Shown here: in pieces, positions 7,861-17,750 of the stretch
Numbering within the stretch: the stretch's first letter is position 1
Layout: every line of letters starts with the position of its first letter
Source of the DNA: Actinomycetota bacterium
GTDB taxonomy: Bacteria > Actinomycetota > Actinomycetes > Nanopelagicales > Nanopelagicaceae
NCBI GenBank assembly: GCA_026393015.1
Contig: JAPLBA010000070.1
Coordinates: forward strand, 1-35,977
Direction of reading: 5' to 3'
DNA: 35,977 nt
Translations under genes and position numbers: made by a program
Notes under the pieces: model-generated
What the model saw: the letters and a program-made list of their open reading frames with translations, nothing else
Databases searched by the model: none
Told to the model about the DNA's origin: nothing

Positions 7861-9130
7861 TACGCACCAACCTGCCTGCGCGTGCCGAAGCAACACATTC
7901 TTTGACCGATCCCAATATGGTGGCGATTCCTAAATTTCCCGGGGCATACCAGGCCCATTTTCCAGAATTTGTCATGACAGTCTTGATTTTGGGATTCAGC
8001 ACCGGTGTCACATATGTGCAAGTGTCAGTGACGATGCGACCTCCAGCATCGCGCAATATTTGCGCGTAGCCCATTTCTTCGGCTCGTCCTAGTACGCCCC
8101 GACTAGTTGAAACATAAAAGTCGATCGAGTCTGCAAACTTCTCACCGCTTTTCAATTCCTTGGCGAGAGATTCAAATTCGGGCAAGGAAAAATGTGGCGT
8201 TCCTAGGCTTACCGCATCAAGCCCATCCCCGACTGCAGTAGTAAGGCGATCTCGCGAGGCTCGTAATTGTTCGGTAGTAACTTTCATGGTTTCACAATTT
8301 GCTTGTACAACAGCTTCTAAATTTGGTGCCTCTGGGGTCACGCCAATAATGTGAAATAACCCAACCCCACCTGATGAAGCTGCAGTTGCTCCAAGACTCT
8401 TAAGGCGATCTTCAGTAAGACCCCCATCTGCTAGGTCACCGTGTAATCCCGTCATTGCAACCACACGGTTGCCAGCAATATCACCGAGCAAGGCACCCAT
8501 GGCTGGCCAGGCGCTCTCTTCATCCAACAGCTTGCGCGAGATAGCAGAAAAATCCATAACAAAAGATGCTTTCCTGCCTTGATCGGTATGGAGCCCAGCA
8601 AAGGGAACGCGACCCACTAGCGCTGCCGAAATATCTAGGAAATCTCCATATCGTTCGGTTCGTGCACCAAGAACTGAATTTGCAAAGACAATTGCATTGG
8701 ATTCGGCCCAAGCAATTTGAGCACCGAAACCCGGCCGATGCCCAGTCTGGTAAGGAGCACAGGTCCACGTGGCTTCACATCCGAGAGCAAGATGTGCATC
8801 CATGAGTCTTCGACTGTTGCCTAGGAATGCCCCATCTGCGCGAACTAAATCTGGATGCAATAAATCTAGAGAACTAACATTTGTCGTTGTCCGAACCCTT
8901 ACTTTGCCACCGAGTTTGACAAGAGTTTCGGTGTATTCAAGACCAGCAATACCGTGATACAGACAACCATCTGCATGTGCCGATTCAATTTCAATCAAAC
9001 GCGTTGCTTGATTAGCCTTCGCTACCCCCACGACTAATCGCATGCTCATTGCAATCGCTGGTCCAAGGTCTCCGGCAAGCATTGCCTGCTCAAGTTCGGT
9101 GAGAATCAATCTTGAGTCAGTCACGAGCAC
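7841..9130 (-). CDS. Aconitase X catalytic (large) subunit, DUF521; putative cis-3-hydroxyproline dehydratase
   Basis: About 429 residues matching the aconitase-X large subunit: LTELEQAMLAGDLGPAIAMSM at the N-terminus, IESAHADGCLYHGIAGLEY, the cysteine-bearing CAPYQTGHRPGFGAQIAWAE, and TDTCTYVTPVL plus MTNSGKWAWYAPGN near the C-terminus; the cysteines are candidate iron-sulfur ligands. Separate large and small genes correspond to the two-subunit form. No proline racemase, hydroxyproline epimerase or dedicated transporter is adjacent, so the pathway is not visible here. The start is uncertain: GTG 9130 and GTG 9124 are both possible, and there is no clear Shine-Dalgarno sequence. Confidence 0.88.
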   Translation of the reverse strand: MLVTDSRLILTELEQAMLAGDLGPAIAMSMRLVVGVAKANQATRLIEIESAHADGCLYHGIAGLEYTETLVKLGGKVRVRTTTNVSSLDLLHPDLVRADGAFLGNSRRLMDAHLALGCEATWTCAPYQTGHRPGFGAQIAWAESNAIVFANSVLGARTERYGDFLDISAALVGRVPFAGLHTDQGRKASFVMDFSAISRKLLDEESAWPAMGALLGDIAGNRVVAMTGLHGDLADGGLTEDRLKSLGATAASSGGVGLFHIIGVTPEAPNLEAVVQANCETMKVTTEQLRASRDRLTTAVGDGLDAVSLGTPHFSLPEFESLAKELKSGEKFADSIDFYVSTSRGVLGRAEEMGYAQILRDAGGRIVTDTCTYVTPVLNPKIKTVMTNSGKWAWYAPGNLGIATILGSVKECVASARAGRLVRNDALWF

Positions 9131-9315
9131 ACTCGGATTTCATAGGCGACAGACTACAGGGCCTCACCCTAGGTGTGGGCATGCCTCTGCTTTATGGGTT
9201 AGGAGTAAATTAACTTAAATCCACCGTAGATGAATTTTTTTATTGATTGACATATCAATGTTGGGATTGCGCTCATTGAAAGTGCCTCCAGGTCCACTAT
9301 CGGCTTGCCCTGACT
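9131..9315. other. Intergenic region, no gene seen
   Basis: 185 bp between the aconitase-X large subunit and the small membrane protein. It is AT-rich toward 9205-9270 and has an imperfect hairpin around CACCCTAGGTGTG (9166-9178). No open frame, tRNA or convincing terminator is visible. Confidence 0.4.
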
Positions 9316-9501
9316 TTAGCGACGGAAGAGTCTTTTCAGTAGTAGCCCCATGCAGAGTGAGATTGTTGTGCCGAGTATGACTAAGACTGAGGTAAGTAGA
9401 AGATTGCCGTCTTCCATGAAACGAGTGCCGACAACACCCACCAGCCCGCCAAAGAGAAGAGCGTTCCTGTTATCTCGAATAACCCTGCGAAAGAGATTCA
9501 T
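9316..9501 (-). CDS. Small membrane protein, unknown function
   Basis: 61 residues: a basic N-terminus (MNLFRRVIRDNRNA), a first hydrophobic stretch (LLFGGLVGVVGTRF), a charged turn (MEDGN), a longer transmembrane stretch (LLLTSVLVILGTTISLCMGLLL) and a basic tail (KRLFRR). This looks like a short hairpin membrane protein. It follows the large secreted-protein gene by 30 bp on the same strand, so it may be its operon partner. No family is recognised. A weak ribosome binding site and short length keep confidence moderate. Confidence 0.5.
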   Translation of the reverse strand: MNLFRRVIRDNRNALLFGGLVGVVGTRFMEDGNLLLTSVLVILGTTISLCMGLLLKRLFRR

Positions 9502-9531
9502 CGAACCAGCCGCTGGAAGGACCCGCTCAAA

Positions 9532-11178
9532 TCACTTCTTTTTGTAGCCGACTGGGCATGAGGGGCTCGTTCCCGTGACTTTCTTTATTGTCTTACCTTT
9601 CACACAAGTAATAGTGATTTGCTTCGCGGTAGATTTTTTCGCAACGGTCGATGGAGTTGCTTCTTTTGCAACGGCCGATGGAGTTGTTCCTTGGGAAGTG
9701 GCTGCCCCGCTCGTCGGCTTTGCTTCCACAGCTATCGCCTGGCTCAACTTCACTCGAATGGTAGGCGAAGAGAAGGTGAAATTCTTCGCGCTGAGATAGA
9801 GCCATTCACGAGCCGCGTCTTCTCGCAGTGATTCGGTGGCAATATCTTGCGTTGAACCATCTGTGGAAACAACTGAAATTTTTGCCTGTATCGGCGCATT
9901 TGTAAAACCGTACAAACAACGGGCAAAATCACTGCGTAGGACTAAGTCATACGATCCCTTAAACAAAGTTACGCCATCCTCTAAGTAATGTGCTCCCGCT
10001 ACTTTGTATCCCAACTCGCCATTTTCGAAGGCAGGGGGATTCGGAAGATATGTAGGGGCATTGGTAGTAACTAGACCTTGGAGTTTACTTTTATCATCGA
10101 AACACTTACTGCCACTTCCATTTCCACTTTGGGTACCGAATCGCCAGATCGAGGTAACCAGTGGACCAGATTTAACGAGATCTTCGAAGGCCGTAAAGTC
10201 CCCCATAGCCCATTCGGGGGATGGCCCTGTATCTACAGTGTCGTTACTAGTGAAATCGGTTGTGGCTAACTGCCGCCTGCGATCTTTCCAATAATCTACG
10301 ATCTTGGGATATTTGCTTAAATCACTTTTAGCAACATATGCATAAATTTTAGGTACATCAATCGGGTCTGCTTCAACTCGAAGAAGGTTAGTCGATGATG
10401 AAAGCGAAGTTAAATCTAAAGTTACATTCTTCATTCGACCAAAGAGGAATCCAGTGAGTAAATTATCAATTCGGAGCGTGACGGCTGCGCGTGCTCCAAG
10501 AGCAAAATCAACACTCTTGGCACACTTTTGGCCCTCTACCCAGAGACATTTTTGGTCACCTCCCACGTTCGATGTTCGATCTATGGGATATACCCTCGCT
10601 CTGAACCCTCGCGTAAACCCGCAAGGCGACGTAACGAATTGTGTACAACCTTTATTCTGAGAATTCTGAAAGGTAGTACTTACACTCACCGCATATTCAT
10701 CTGCCCCCGATGAATTAAGTGAGTCCTTGGCGTTCCACACACTCGGAGAACCACCCACTGGAGAATTACGGATCTTGCTCGCGGGATACTTTTGTCCCGG
10801 TATTTCATAACCTAATGATGCTTTCTGCAACACACCCTTTGCATCTGAAACCTCCAGCGATTGAACACACATTTCAGTCACCGTAGCTGAGCAAGGTGGC
10901 AAGATCATTTGAGCAAAGATGGAATCTGCGTTGGTGCACAAACTGTCATCGACAGATGCGCATGAAACAGTTCGCGTATAGAGCCCGCTCGTAGCACCTT
11001 CCGGATAAGAAAGCCCTGTCACGTACGACTGAGTTTCAATTAGGCTGTCATCACTTGCTGAGAATCCAATCGACGGCACTTTCGGCCAAGTACTAGGCAC
11101 TGAATACGATGCAGTAGGACCAATTAATGGAATGATAAGAGAAACTACAAGAACCATCGCAATTTTAACTGCTCGCAT
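9532..11178 (-). CDS. Large secreted protein of unknown function with CVKGK...GYKKK tail
   Basis: 548 residues. A signal peptide (MRAVKIAMVLVVSLIIPLIGPTAS) precedes a Ser/Thr/Gly-rich ectodomain with many scattered cysteines, probably in disulfides. A low-complexity Ala/Thr/Ser/Lys linker at about residues 485-520 follows, and a short C-terminal module reads ITCVKGKTIKKVTG, then SCPVGYKKK. That cysteine-lysine tail looks like a separate cell-surface module; I recall similar tails on other secreted proteins of planktonic actinobacteria, but this is memory, not a search. No catalytic motif is seen. The start ATG 11178 has TACCCT 8 nt upstream, so a short leader is possible. Confidence 0.75.
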   Translation of the reverse strand: MRAVKIAMVLVVSLIIPLIGPTASYSVPSTWPKVPSIGFSASDDSLIETQSYVTGLSYPEGATSGLYTRTVSCASVDDSLCTNADSIFAQMILPPCSATVTEMCVQSLEVSDAKGVLQKASLGYEIPGQKYPASKIRNSPVGGSPSVWNAKDSLNSSGADEYAVSVSTTFQNSQNKGCTQFVTSPCGFTRGFRARVYPIDRTSNVGGDQKCLWVEGQKCAKSVDFALGARAAVTLRIDNLLTGFLFGRMKNVTLDLTSLSSSTNLLRVEADPIDVPKIYAYVAKSDLSKYPKIVDYWKDRRRQLATTDFTSNDTVDTGPSPEWAMGDFTAFEDLVKSGPLVTSIWRFGTQSGNGSGSKCFDDKSKLQGLVTTNAPTYLPNPPAFENGELGYKVAGAHYLEDGVTLFKGSYDLVLRSDFARCLYGFTNAPIQAKISVVSTDGSTQDIATESLREDAAREWLYLSAKNFTFSSPTIRVKLSQAIAVEAKPTSGAATSQGTTPSAVAKEATPSTVAKKSTAKQITITCVKGKTIKKVTGTSPSCPVGYKKK

Positions 11179-11205
11179 ACTTAAAGAGGGTATCAGAACG
11201 GACCC

Positions 11206-12318
11206 TTAGCGAGATTGGATGACAACCTCAACCCGTTGGAACTCTTTCAACTCTGAGTAACCCGTAGTGGCCATCGCACGGCGGAGTGCGCCAAAGAGGT
11301 TCATTGAACCATCTGCAGTATGTGAGGGTCCAAGGAGAATCTCTTGAAGCGTGCCCACCGTTCCCACGTAGACGCGTTCGCCTCGCGGCAGTTCTGGGTG
11401 GTGTGCTTCACTCCCCCAATGCCAACCAGCGCCGGGTGCGTTTACTGCGCGCGCAAGCGGTGAGCCCATCATGACGGCATCTGCGCCGCACGCAATTGCC
11501 TTGGCGATATCGCCAGAGCGACCGACGGAACCATCAGCAATCACATGTACGTAACGTCCACCGGACTCATCAAGGTATTCGCGTCGTGCAGCTGCCACGT
11601 CTGAAACGGCAGATGCCATCGGGACTGCCAGGCCTAAAACGGAACGAGTGGTGTGTGCCGCGCCGCCACCGAAACCTACAAGTACCCCGACCGCACCAGA
11701 GCGCATGACGTGAAGCGCACCTGCATACGATGCCACGCCACCGACGACTACGGGAACCTCAAGTTGGTAGATGTACTCCTTGAGGTTAAGCGCCTCGCCT
11801 CCCTTGGCCACATGCTCAGCGCTCACCGTAGTACCGCGGATCACAAAGAGATCGGGATTTCCAGCTACCACAGCCTTATGAAATTCATCGACGTGAGCCG
11901 GAGAGAGGGCGCCCGCAACCGTGACACCCGCAGATCTAATCTCTTTAAGCCGCTCAGTGATCAGTTCAGCTTTGATCGGAGCCTGATAAATCTCTTGCAT
12001 GCGCCGCGTCGCGTCTTCCTTTTCAAGCTTTGCGATCTCTTCGTAGAGCGGCATTGGATTCTCGTAGCGTGTCCACAAACCTTCGAGGTTAAGCACGCCG
12101 ATGCCACCCAGCTTGCCGACTTCAATGGCGGTCTCAATGGACATGACCGAATCCATAGGCGCCGCGAGGAGCGGAAGCTCGCACTTGTACGCGTCGATCT
12201 GCCAATTGATGGAAACCTCTTCAGGATCGCGTGTGCGTCGGCTTGGCACGATGGCGATATCGTCGAAAGAGAATGTTTGGCGAGCGCGCTTGCTCCGGCC
12301 AATCTCGAGTTCAGACAT
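11206..12318 (-). CDS. guaB3: GuaB3-type IMP dehydrogenase/GMP reductase family protein
   Basis: 370 residues with the IMPDH/GMPR TIM barrel but no CBS pair. It starts GRSKRARQTFSFDDIAIVPS and ends GYSELKEFQRVEVV, the usual GuaB3 form in actinobacteria. At the loop where neighbouring GuaB has GPGSICTTR, this protein has GGGAAHTTR, so the catalytic Cys position is His222; it cannot use the standard covalent mechanism at that site. GuaB3 proteins have been described as GMP reductases in cyanobacteria; in mycobacteria the role is not settled. The gene lies 11 bp downstream of guaB with GGGAG before its ATG, so it is the second gene of a guaB-guaB3 operon. Confidence 0.92.
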   Translation of the reverse strand: MSELEIGRSKRARQTFSFDDIAIVPSRRTRDPEEVSINWQIDAYKCELPLLAAPMDSVMSIETAIEVGKLGGIGVLNLEGLWTRYENPMPLYEEIAKLEKEDATRRMQEIYQAPIKAELITERLKEIRSAGVTVAGALSPAHVDEFHKAVVAGNPDLFVIRGTTVSAEHVAKGGEALNLKEYIYQLEVPVVVGGVASYAGALHVMRSGAVGVLVGFGGGAAHTTRSVLGLAVPMASAVSDVAAARREYLDESGGRYVHVIADGSVGRSGDIAKAIACGADAVMMGSPLARAVNAPGAGWHWGSEAHHPELPRGERVYVGTVGTLQEILLGPSHTADGSMNLFGALRRAMATTGYSELKEFQRVEVVIQSR

Positions 12319-12329
12319 GTGTACTCCCT

Positions 12330-13855
<1,526 letters not shown>

Positions 13856-13872
13856 ACCACTTTGATAGGGCA

Positions 13873-13878
13873 AGCCTA
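13873..13878 (-). promoter_or_regulatory. Putative -10 (TAGGCT) of guaB-guaB3
   Basis: TAGGCT on the minus strand, the same hexamer used before tsaE and the ROK gene in this window, about 56 nt upstream of the guaB start. It would give a leader of about 50 nt that includes the 14-bp repeat. No good -35 is seen. Confidence 0.3.
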
Positions 13879-13909
13879 CTGGGGAATTGAGCGCTCCTGG
13901 CAGCCTGCT

Positions 13910-14776
13910 CTACAGACCGAGGGGACCCCCGATGAGGCTCAGCGCTTCATCAATGGAGCGGGCGTGTACCGCTCCCGCAGGGTGAGGAATATCCGCAAAA
14001 CCTGGACCTCCAGTAACGATTCGTGGAGCCGGGCGGATCGATGGGAAGCAGGAGAAATCTACGAGTTGCGAACTCTCCAAACGTTGCGACCAGATAAAGA
14101 CGGCTAATGGCCCGGTCTTTGCCATGACCGCAGCAAGTGCTCTCGATGGAGTTCTCGCACCAAGCAAGTGTGTAGCTACGGACTTTTCGGCTAGTGCCGC
14201 AGCCAATGCATAGAGGGGAAGAATGTGCTGGTCTTCGGGAGCGGAAGTGAGAAGAATTGGGCGAGTATTGATGGGACGTTCTACTTGTGCAGATTCACTC
14301 AGTACCTCCATGAGCAGTGAAGAGAGCGAATGCTCCATTGCAATGGCGTGATCACGCTCTTCCCATTGTTCACCTAACTCCCGCAGCAGCGGTGCGATCG
14401 AGTGATGCCAGGTTGCTATCGCACCGAAACTCTTCAATTGCGCACGCAGGGTGGTACGTATGAAATTCACGTCTAACGCATGCAGCGCCAGTAACAGACT
14501 TGCGAGTGAATCGACCGGCTCGTCGGCGAAGTCAGCACTTTCCTTCACTTCAGGGTCCGCTGCAAGTGCTCGTCTGGCAGCATCTCCAGGAGCGATGCCG
14601 GCAGCGATAAGGCGGCGCATCACTTGAAGGCGACCAAAATCGACTTCCGAGTAACGACGATGTGAGCCAGCTGCATGTTCGCCGGGTCCAAGGCCATATC
14701 GGCGATCCCAGGTACGCAAGGTGGCGGGGGCGATACCGAGCCGCCTGGCCACCGCAGCGACCGTGAATTCGCTCAC
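13910..14776 (-). CDS. MerR-family regulator with CarH/LitR-like cobalamin-binding domain
   Basis: 288 residues. The N-terminal MerR winged helix reads FTVAAVARRLGIAPATLRTWDRRYGLGP, then HRRYSEVDFGRLQVMRRLI. Residues about 85-160 form a helical cap and contain W138-x9-E148-H149, the W-x9-EH signature of the CarH adenosylcobalamin cap. Residues 173-288 resemble a B12-binding Rossmann fold: PEDQH gives His184 at the lower axial ligand position, followed by LLGARTP and GGPGF. CarH/LitR proteins repress genes in the dark and release DNA when light breaks the Co-C bond; photosensing here is inferred from these residues. GTG 14776 has GGGGGG upstream. It is divergent from whiB across a 158-bp region. 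Confidence 0.85.
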   Translation of the reverse strand: MSEFTVAAVARRLGIAPATLRTWDRRYGLGPGEHAAGSHRRYSEVDFGRLQVMRRLIAAGIAPGDAARRALAADPEVKESADFADEPVDSLASLLLALHALDVNFIRTTLRAQLKSFGAIATWHHSIAPLLRELGEQWEERDHAIAMEHSLSSLLMEVLSESAQVERPINTRPILLTSAPEDQHILPLYALAAALAEKSVATHLLGARTPSRALAAVMAKTGPLAVFIWSQRLESSQLVDFSCFPSIRPAPRIVTGGPGFADIPHPAGAVHARSIDEALSLIGGPLGL

Positions 14777-14878
14777 TTCCGACCCCCCATTTCCGATCGA
14801 ATTGTCCTATGTGAGGCATTCTTTCGCGAGCTGACCTGGTACGCGAGTCGAAAGAGGGCGTGTTGAACCGGAGATGGC

Positions 14879-14907
14879 TTGAACAACTTATGACTCGGTT
14901 GTACAGT
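14879..14907 (+). promoter_or_regulatory. Promoter of whiB
   Basis: TTGAAC (14879-14884), a 17-bp spacer and TACAGT (14902-14907) make a good housekeeping-type promoter with a leader of about 20 nt containing AGGA before the ATG at 14935. It lies in the divergent region shared with the MerR gene, so the MerR protein could also act here. Confidence 0.55.
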
Positions 14908-14934
14908 GCAGTTAACTTCAAAGACAGGATCATC

Positions 14935-15225
14935 ATGACTGAGGTATCGAGGCTCCCGGGTCCAGTGGCAGACCGCTGGGATTGGCAACTTCAAGGACTC
15001 TGCCGCGAGTTGCCTACCGAAATGTTCTTCCATCCTGAAGGCGAGCGCGGCCCACGCCGGCGCAACCGCGAGATGGCCGCTAAAGCTGTCTGTAACACCT
15101 GCCCAGTCCTTGCCCAATGCCGCGCACACGCACTGGCCGTCCGTGAGCCTTATGGAATCTGGGGCGGGCTTTCTGAAGAAGAGCGCGAATCGATTATCGG
15201 TCGCCGTCTCTCTTCGGCTTCTTAA
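14935..15225 (+). CDS. whiB: WhiB-family iron-sulfur regulator (WhiB3/WhiD type)
   Basis: 96 residues. Four cysteines bind a [4Fe-4S] cluster: C23, C53, C56 and C62 (C-x29-C-x2-C-x5-C). The GIWGG turn is at 74-78 and a basic tail follows. The opening LPGPVADRWDWQLQGLCRE and MFFHPEGERG strongly resemble mycobacterial WhiB3 and streptomycete WhiD, redox/NO-responsive partners of the principal sigma factor. ATG 14935 has AGGA upstream and family homology begins there; an earlier in-frame start at 14860 would overlap the promoter. WhiB proteins are restricted to Actinobacteria and their phages. Confidence 0.93.
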   Translation: MTEVSRLPGPVADRWDWQLQGLCRELPTEMFFHPEGERGPRRRNREMAAKAVCNTCPVLAQCRAHALAVREPYGIWGGLSEEERESIIGRRLSSAS

Positions 15226-15240
15226 CTCTTCTAATTATTT

Positions 15241-16206
15241 CTAACTCTTATCTCGTCTCGACCAGGCATCAGCACCCACGGCCGTCAAAATGACTGCGCC
15301 TTGAATGATGCGCTGATAAACCGGATCAACACCATTTAAGTTGAAACCATTCACGATGAACGCAATAAAGAAGACACCAACCACACTTCGCCAAATGGCA
15401 CCAGAACCACCTGCGATCGAAGTTCCACCCACTACGACGGCTGCAATCACCGCGAAGATGATGCTGAAGTCATCGGAGGCCTGCGCCGTCACGCTGCGAA
15501 TTGAGTTGAGGGTGCCAGCAAGTCCTGCACCAGCGCCCGCAAGTACGAAGGCCGCCACGACTACTCGATTGGTGCGCACACCTGCCAATCGAGCGGCTTC
15601 AAAGTTGCCACCGACGCTAAAGATGTATCGTCCAAAGCGAGTGCGATCAAGCATGATCCACGCAATAGCAACCACGACGAAGGCGATCCAAGTGGCGCTC
15701 GTCAGCCCGAGAATTCGAGTCGTGACCACTTCTCGCATGGTGATATCGGTGACACGGAGAATAGTTCCGTCACTGACAAGGTATGCGATGCCAAAGAATA
15801 TGAATGAAGTAGCAAGGGTGGCAATGAATGAATTGATTCTGCCGTAGGCAACGATAACGCCGTTCAAGAGACCGGCAATGAGACCCACCAGGATCCCCGC
15901 AAGAAGTGTCAGCCATGCTGAGTTGATGTTGTTCTGCACACGCAGTGCAACGAGCGGGGCCAAGATATAGATGGCACCCAGACTCACATCGAAGCCGCCT
16001 GAGATCAAAACAATCGTGGTGAACGCAGCAACAATTAAGACAACTGATTGCTGATCCAAGATATTGCGAAGATTATCCGCCGACAAGAACGCATCTGTGC
16101 TGGCAGAGAGGAAGATGAAGACCAGCAACGTGACCCACACTATCGCGTATTTGGAGAGCAGAGATTTCACGTTGATGCTTCTCGAAGCGGTATCTACAAC
16201 TGTCAT
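15241..16206 (-). CDS. ABC transporter permease (RbsC/BPD_transp_2 type)
   Basis: 321 residues, strongly hydrophobic, with about 8-10 membrane segments. It contains the family signature of sugar-type inner membrane translocators: ISGGFDVSLGAIYILAPLVA, an RINSFIATLATSFIFFGIAYL loop and VVVGGTSIAGGSGAIWRSVVG. It forms the membrane channel of the importer encoded by the two upstream genes; its ATG overlaps the ATPase stop codon (ATGA). The catabolic neighbours imply that the substrate is related to the island's pathway and need not be a sugar. It is convergent with whiB with 15 bp between stops. Confidence 0.93.
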   Translation of the reverse strand: MTVVDTASRSINVKSLLSKYAIVWVTLLVFIFLSASTDAFLSADNLRNILDQQSVVLIVAAFTTIVLISGGFDVSLGAIYILAPLVALRVQNNINSAWLTLLAGILVGLIAGLLNGVIVAYGRINSFIATLATSFIFFGIAYLVSDGTILRVTDITMREVVTTRILGLTSATWIAFVVVAIAWIMLDRTRFGRYIFSVGGNFEAARLAGVRTNRVVVAAFVLAGAGAGLAGTLNSIRSVTAQASDDFSIIFAVIAAVVVGGTSIAGGSGAIWRSVVGVFFIAFIVNGFNLNGVDPVYQRIIQGAVILTAVGADAWSRRDKS

Positions 16207-17702
16207 GACGCCAATCCTTCTCTCTGCTTCATTGAGAACGCCGCTGAAACAACCGCACTCTCACTTATTTGATCCCCCACTAATTCGGCCACAATTCTTC
16301 CGGTCTGCATCACGATAACTCGGTGCGCTAGACCCACAACTTCATCAAGTTCGGAGGAAATCACCAACACGGCCATGCCCTTCCGCGCAAGGTCGGCAAG
16401 TAATTCATAAATAGCTCGCTTAGATCCCACATCGACGCCTCGAGTGGGTTCGTCTGCAATAAAGAGAGTGGGATGGCCAGCAAGTGAGCGCGCAAAGAGC
16501 GCCTTCTGCTGATTTCCACCGGAGAGGGAACGCACGGTCATTTCAGAACTGAGAGCGCGAATGCCCGCAGCCGCAAAATTCTCAGCCACCATGGAATTCT
16601 CTTCTCGCCTCTTCATCAGAAGTTGGCTCAATTTTTTCAAGTAAGGGAGTGAAATGTTCTCCCTAATGGAGCGGTCGAGAATGAGGCCTTGATCCTTACG
16701 AGATTCCGGAATCATGGCGATGCCGTTTTCAATCGCCGTGGCTGGGTGAGAAATCTTGATGACGCTTCCCTGCAATTTCACTTCGCCGGAATCAAAGGGA
16801 TCCGCCCCATAAATTGCCCGTGCGACTTCGCTCCTTCCGGAACCGACCAACCCAGCGAGTGCCACGATCTCTCCGGCGCCTACCGTAAAAGAAATATCAG
16901 CGAACTGCATACCGCGAGTGAGGCCGTTAACTTCCAACACGGGTGCTGGTGAGTTCGGTGGGGTCTTAGCTGGAAAAGCCTCGCCGGCTTTACGCCCAGT
17001 CATAGCCTCAACAAGCGAATCGTGTGTTTCATCTGATGGCTTCGATGTGCGAATAATCTTGCCGTCTCGCATGATGGTGATCGCATCAGAAACATCGAGC
17101 ACATCACCCAAGAAGTGTGAGACGAAGATAATGGTCTTCCCTTGATTGCGCAGTGAGCGCATTACGTCTTTGAGTACCGCCGTCTCTTCGACCGAGAGCC
17201 GCGCAGTGGGCTCATCCATCACGATAACTTCGGCATTTCGGGCAAGTGCCCTGAGGATTTCTACCTTTTGCTGATCGCCGATCGAGAGCGCCGAGACGGG
17301 CCGGTCATTAGGAACGATGATTCCAGATGTGTTCGTTAATTCTTCAAAGCGATCTTTGATAACCCCACGCCGCACCCATGGGCCCGCATGATCTTCAATT
17401 CCTAGATACACATTGTCGGCAGCGTTGCGCGAAGGGACGAGTGAAAGTTCCTGGGCGATGATGGTGATCCCCCGAGAAAGAGCTTCGCGGGGCGAGCCGA
17501 TTGTGACGGCTTGCCCCGCGAGCTCAACTTCCCCGGAATCGAGTTGGTAAACGCCAGAAAGAATCTTTCCAAGCGTCGACTTACCAGCTCCGTTCTCTCC
17601 GATGAGAGAGTGAATGGTGCCAGAAGCGATCTTGAGGTTCACGTTATCTAGCGCGATAGTCGCGCCAAAACGCTTGCTTACGCTTCGAACCTCAAGATCC
17701 AC
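16203..17702 (-). CDS. ABC transporter ATPase with two nucleotide-binding domains (RbsA/XylG type)
   Basis: 499 residues, two fused ATPase domains. Domain 1 has Walker A GENGAGKSTLGKIL, signature LSIGDQQKVEILRAL and Walker B VIVMDEPTA. Domain 2 has a degenerate Walker A GLVGSGRSEVARAI, signature LSGGNQQKALFARSL and Walker B LFIADEPTRGVDVG. A degenerate second P-loop is normal in this importer subfamily, which serves pentoses, galactose, autoinducer-2 and nucleosides. It lies 48 bp downstream of the binding-protein gene and overlaps the permease gene by 4 bp. Confidence 0.95.
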   Translation of the reverse strand: MDLEVRSVSKRFGATIALDNVNLKIASGTIHSLIGENGAGKSTLGKILSGVYQLDSGEVELAGQAVTIGSPREALSRGITIIAQELSLVPSRNAADNVYLGIEDHAGPWVRRGVIKDRFEELTNTSGIIVPNDRPVSALSIGDQQKVEILRALARNAEVIVMDEPTARLSVEETAVLKDVMRSLRNQGKTIIFVSHFLGDVLDVSDAITIMRDGKIIRTSKPSDETHDSLVEAMTGRKAGEAFPAKTPPNSPAPVLEVNGLTRGMQFADISFTVGAGEIVALAGLVGSGRSEVARAIYGADPFDSGEVKLQGSVIKISHPATAIENGIAMIPESRKDQGLILDRSIRENISLPYLKKLSQLLMKRREENSMVAENFAAAGIRALSSEMTVRSLSGGNQQKALFARSLAGHPTLFIADEPTRGVDVGSKRAIYELLADLARKGMAVLVISSELDEVVGLAHRVIVMQTGRIVAELVGDQISESAVVSAAFSMKQREGLAS

Positions 17703-17750
17703 TTCGGCATCATTCCGTTCTTTTCATCAGGTTCTATTCTGCGGTTGAAA

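Noticed and set aside
15223-15245. Terminator between whiB and the permease gene
   Set aside because: The 15-bp gap has only a TAACTCTT-type direct repeat and no stem-loop.
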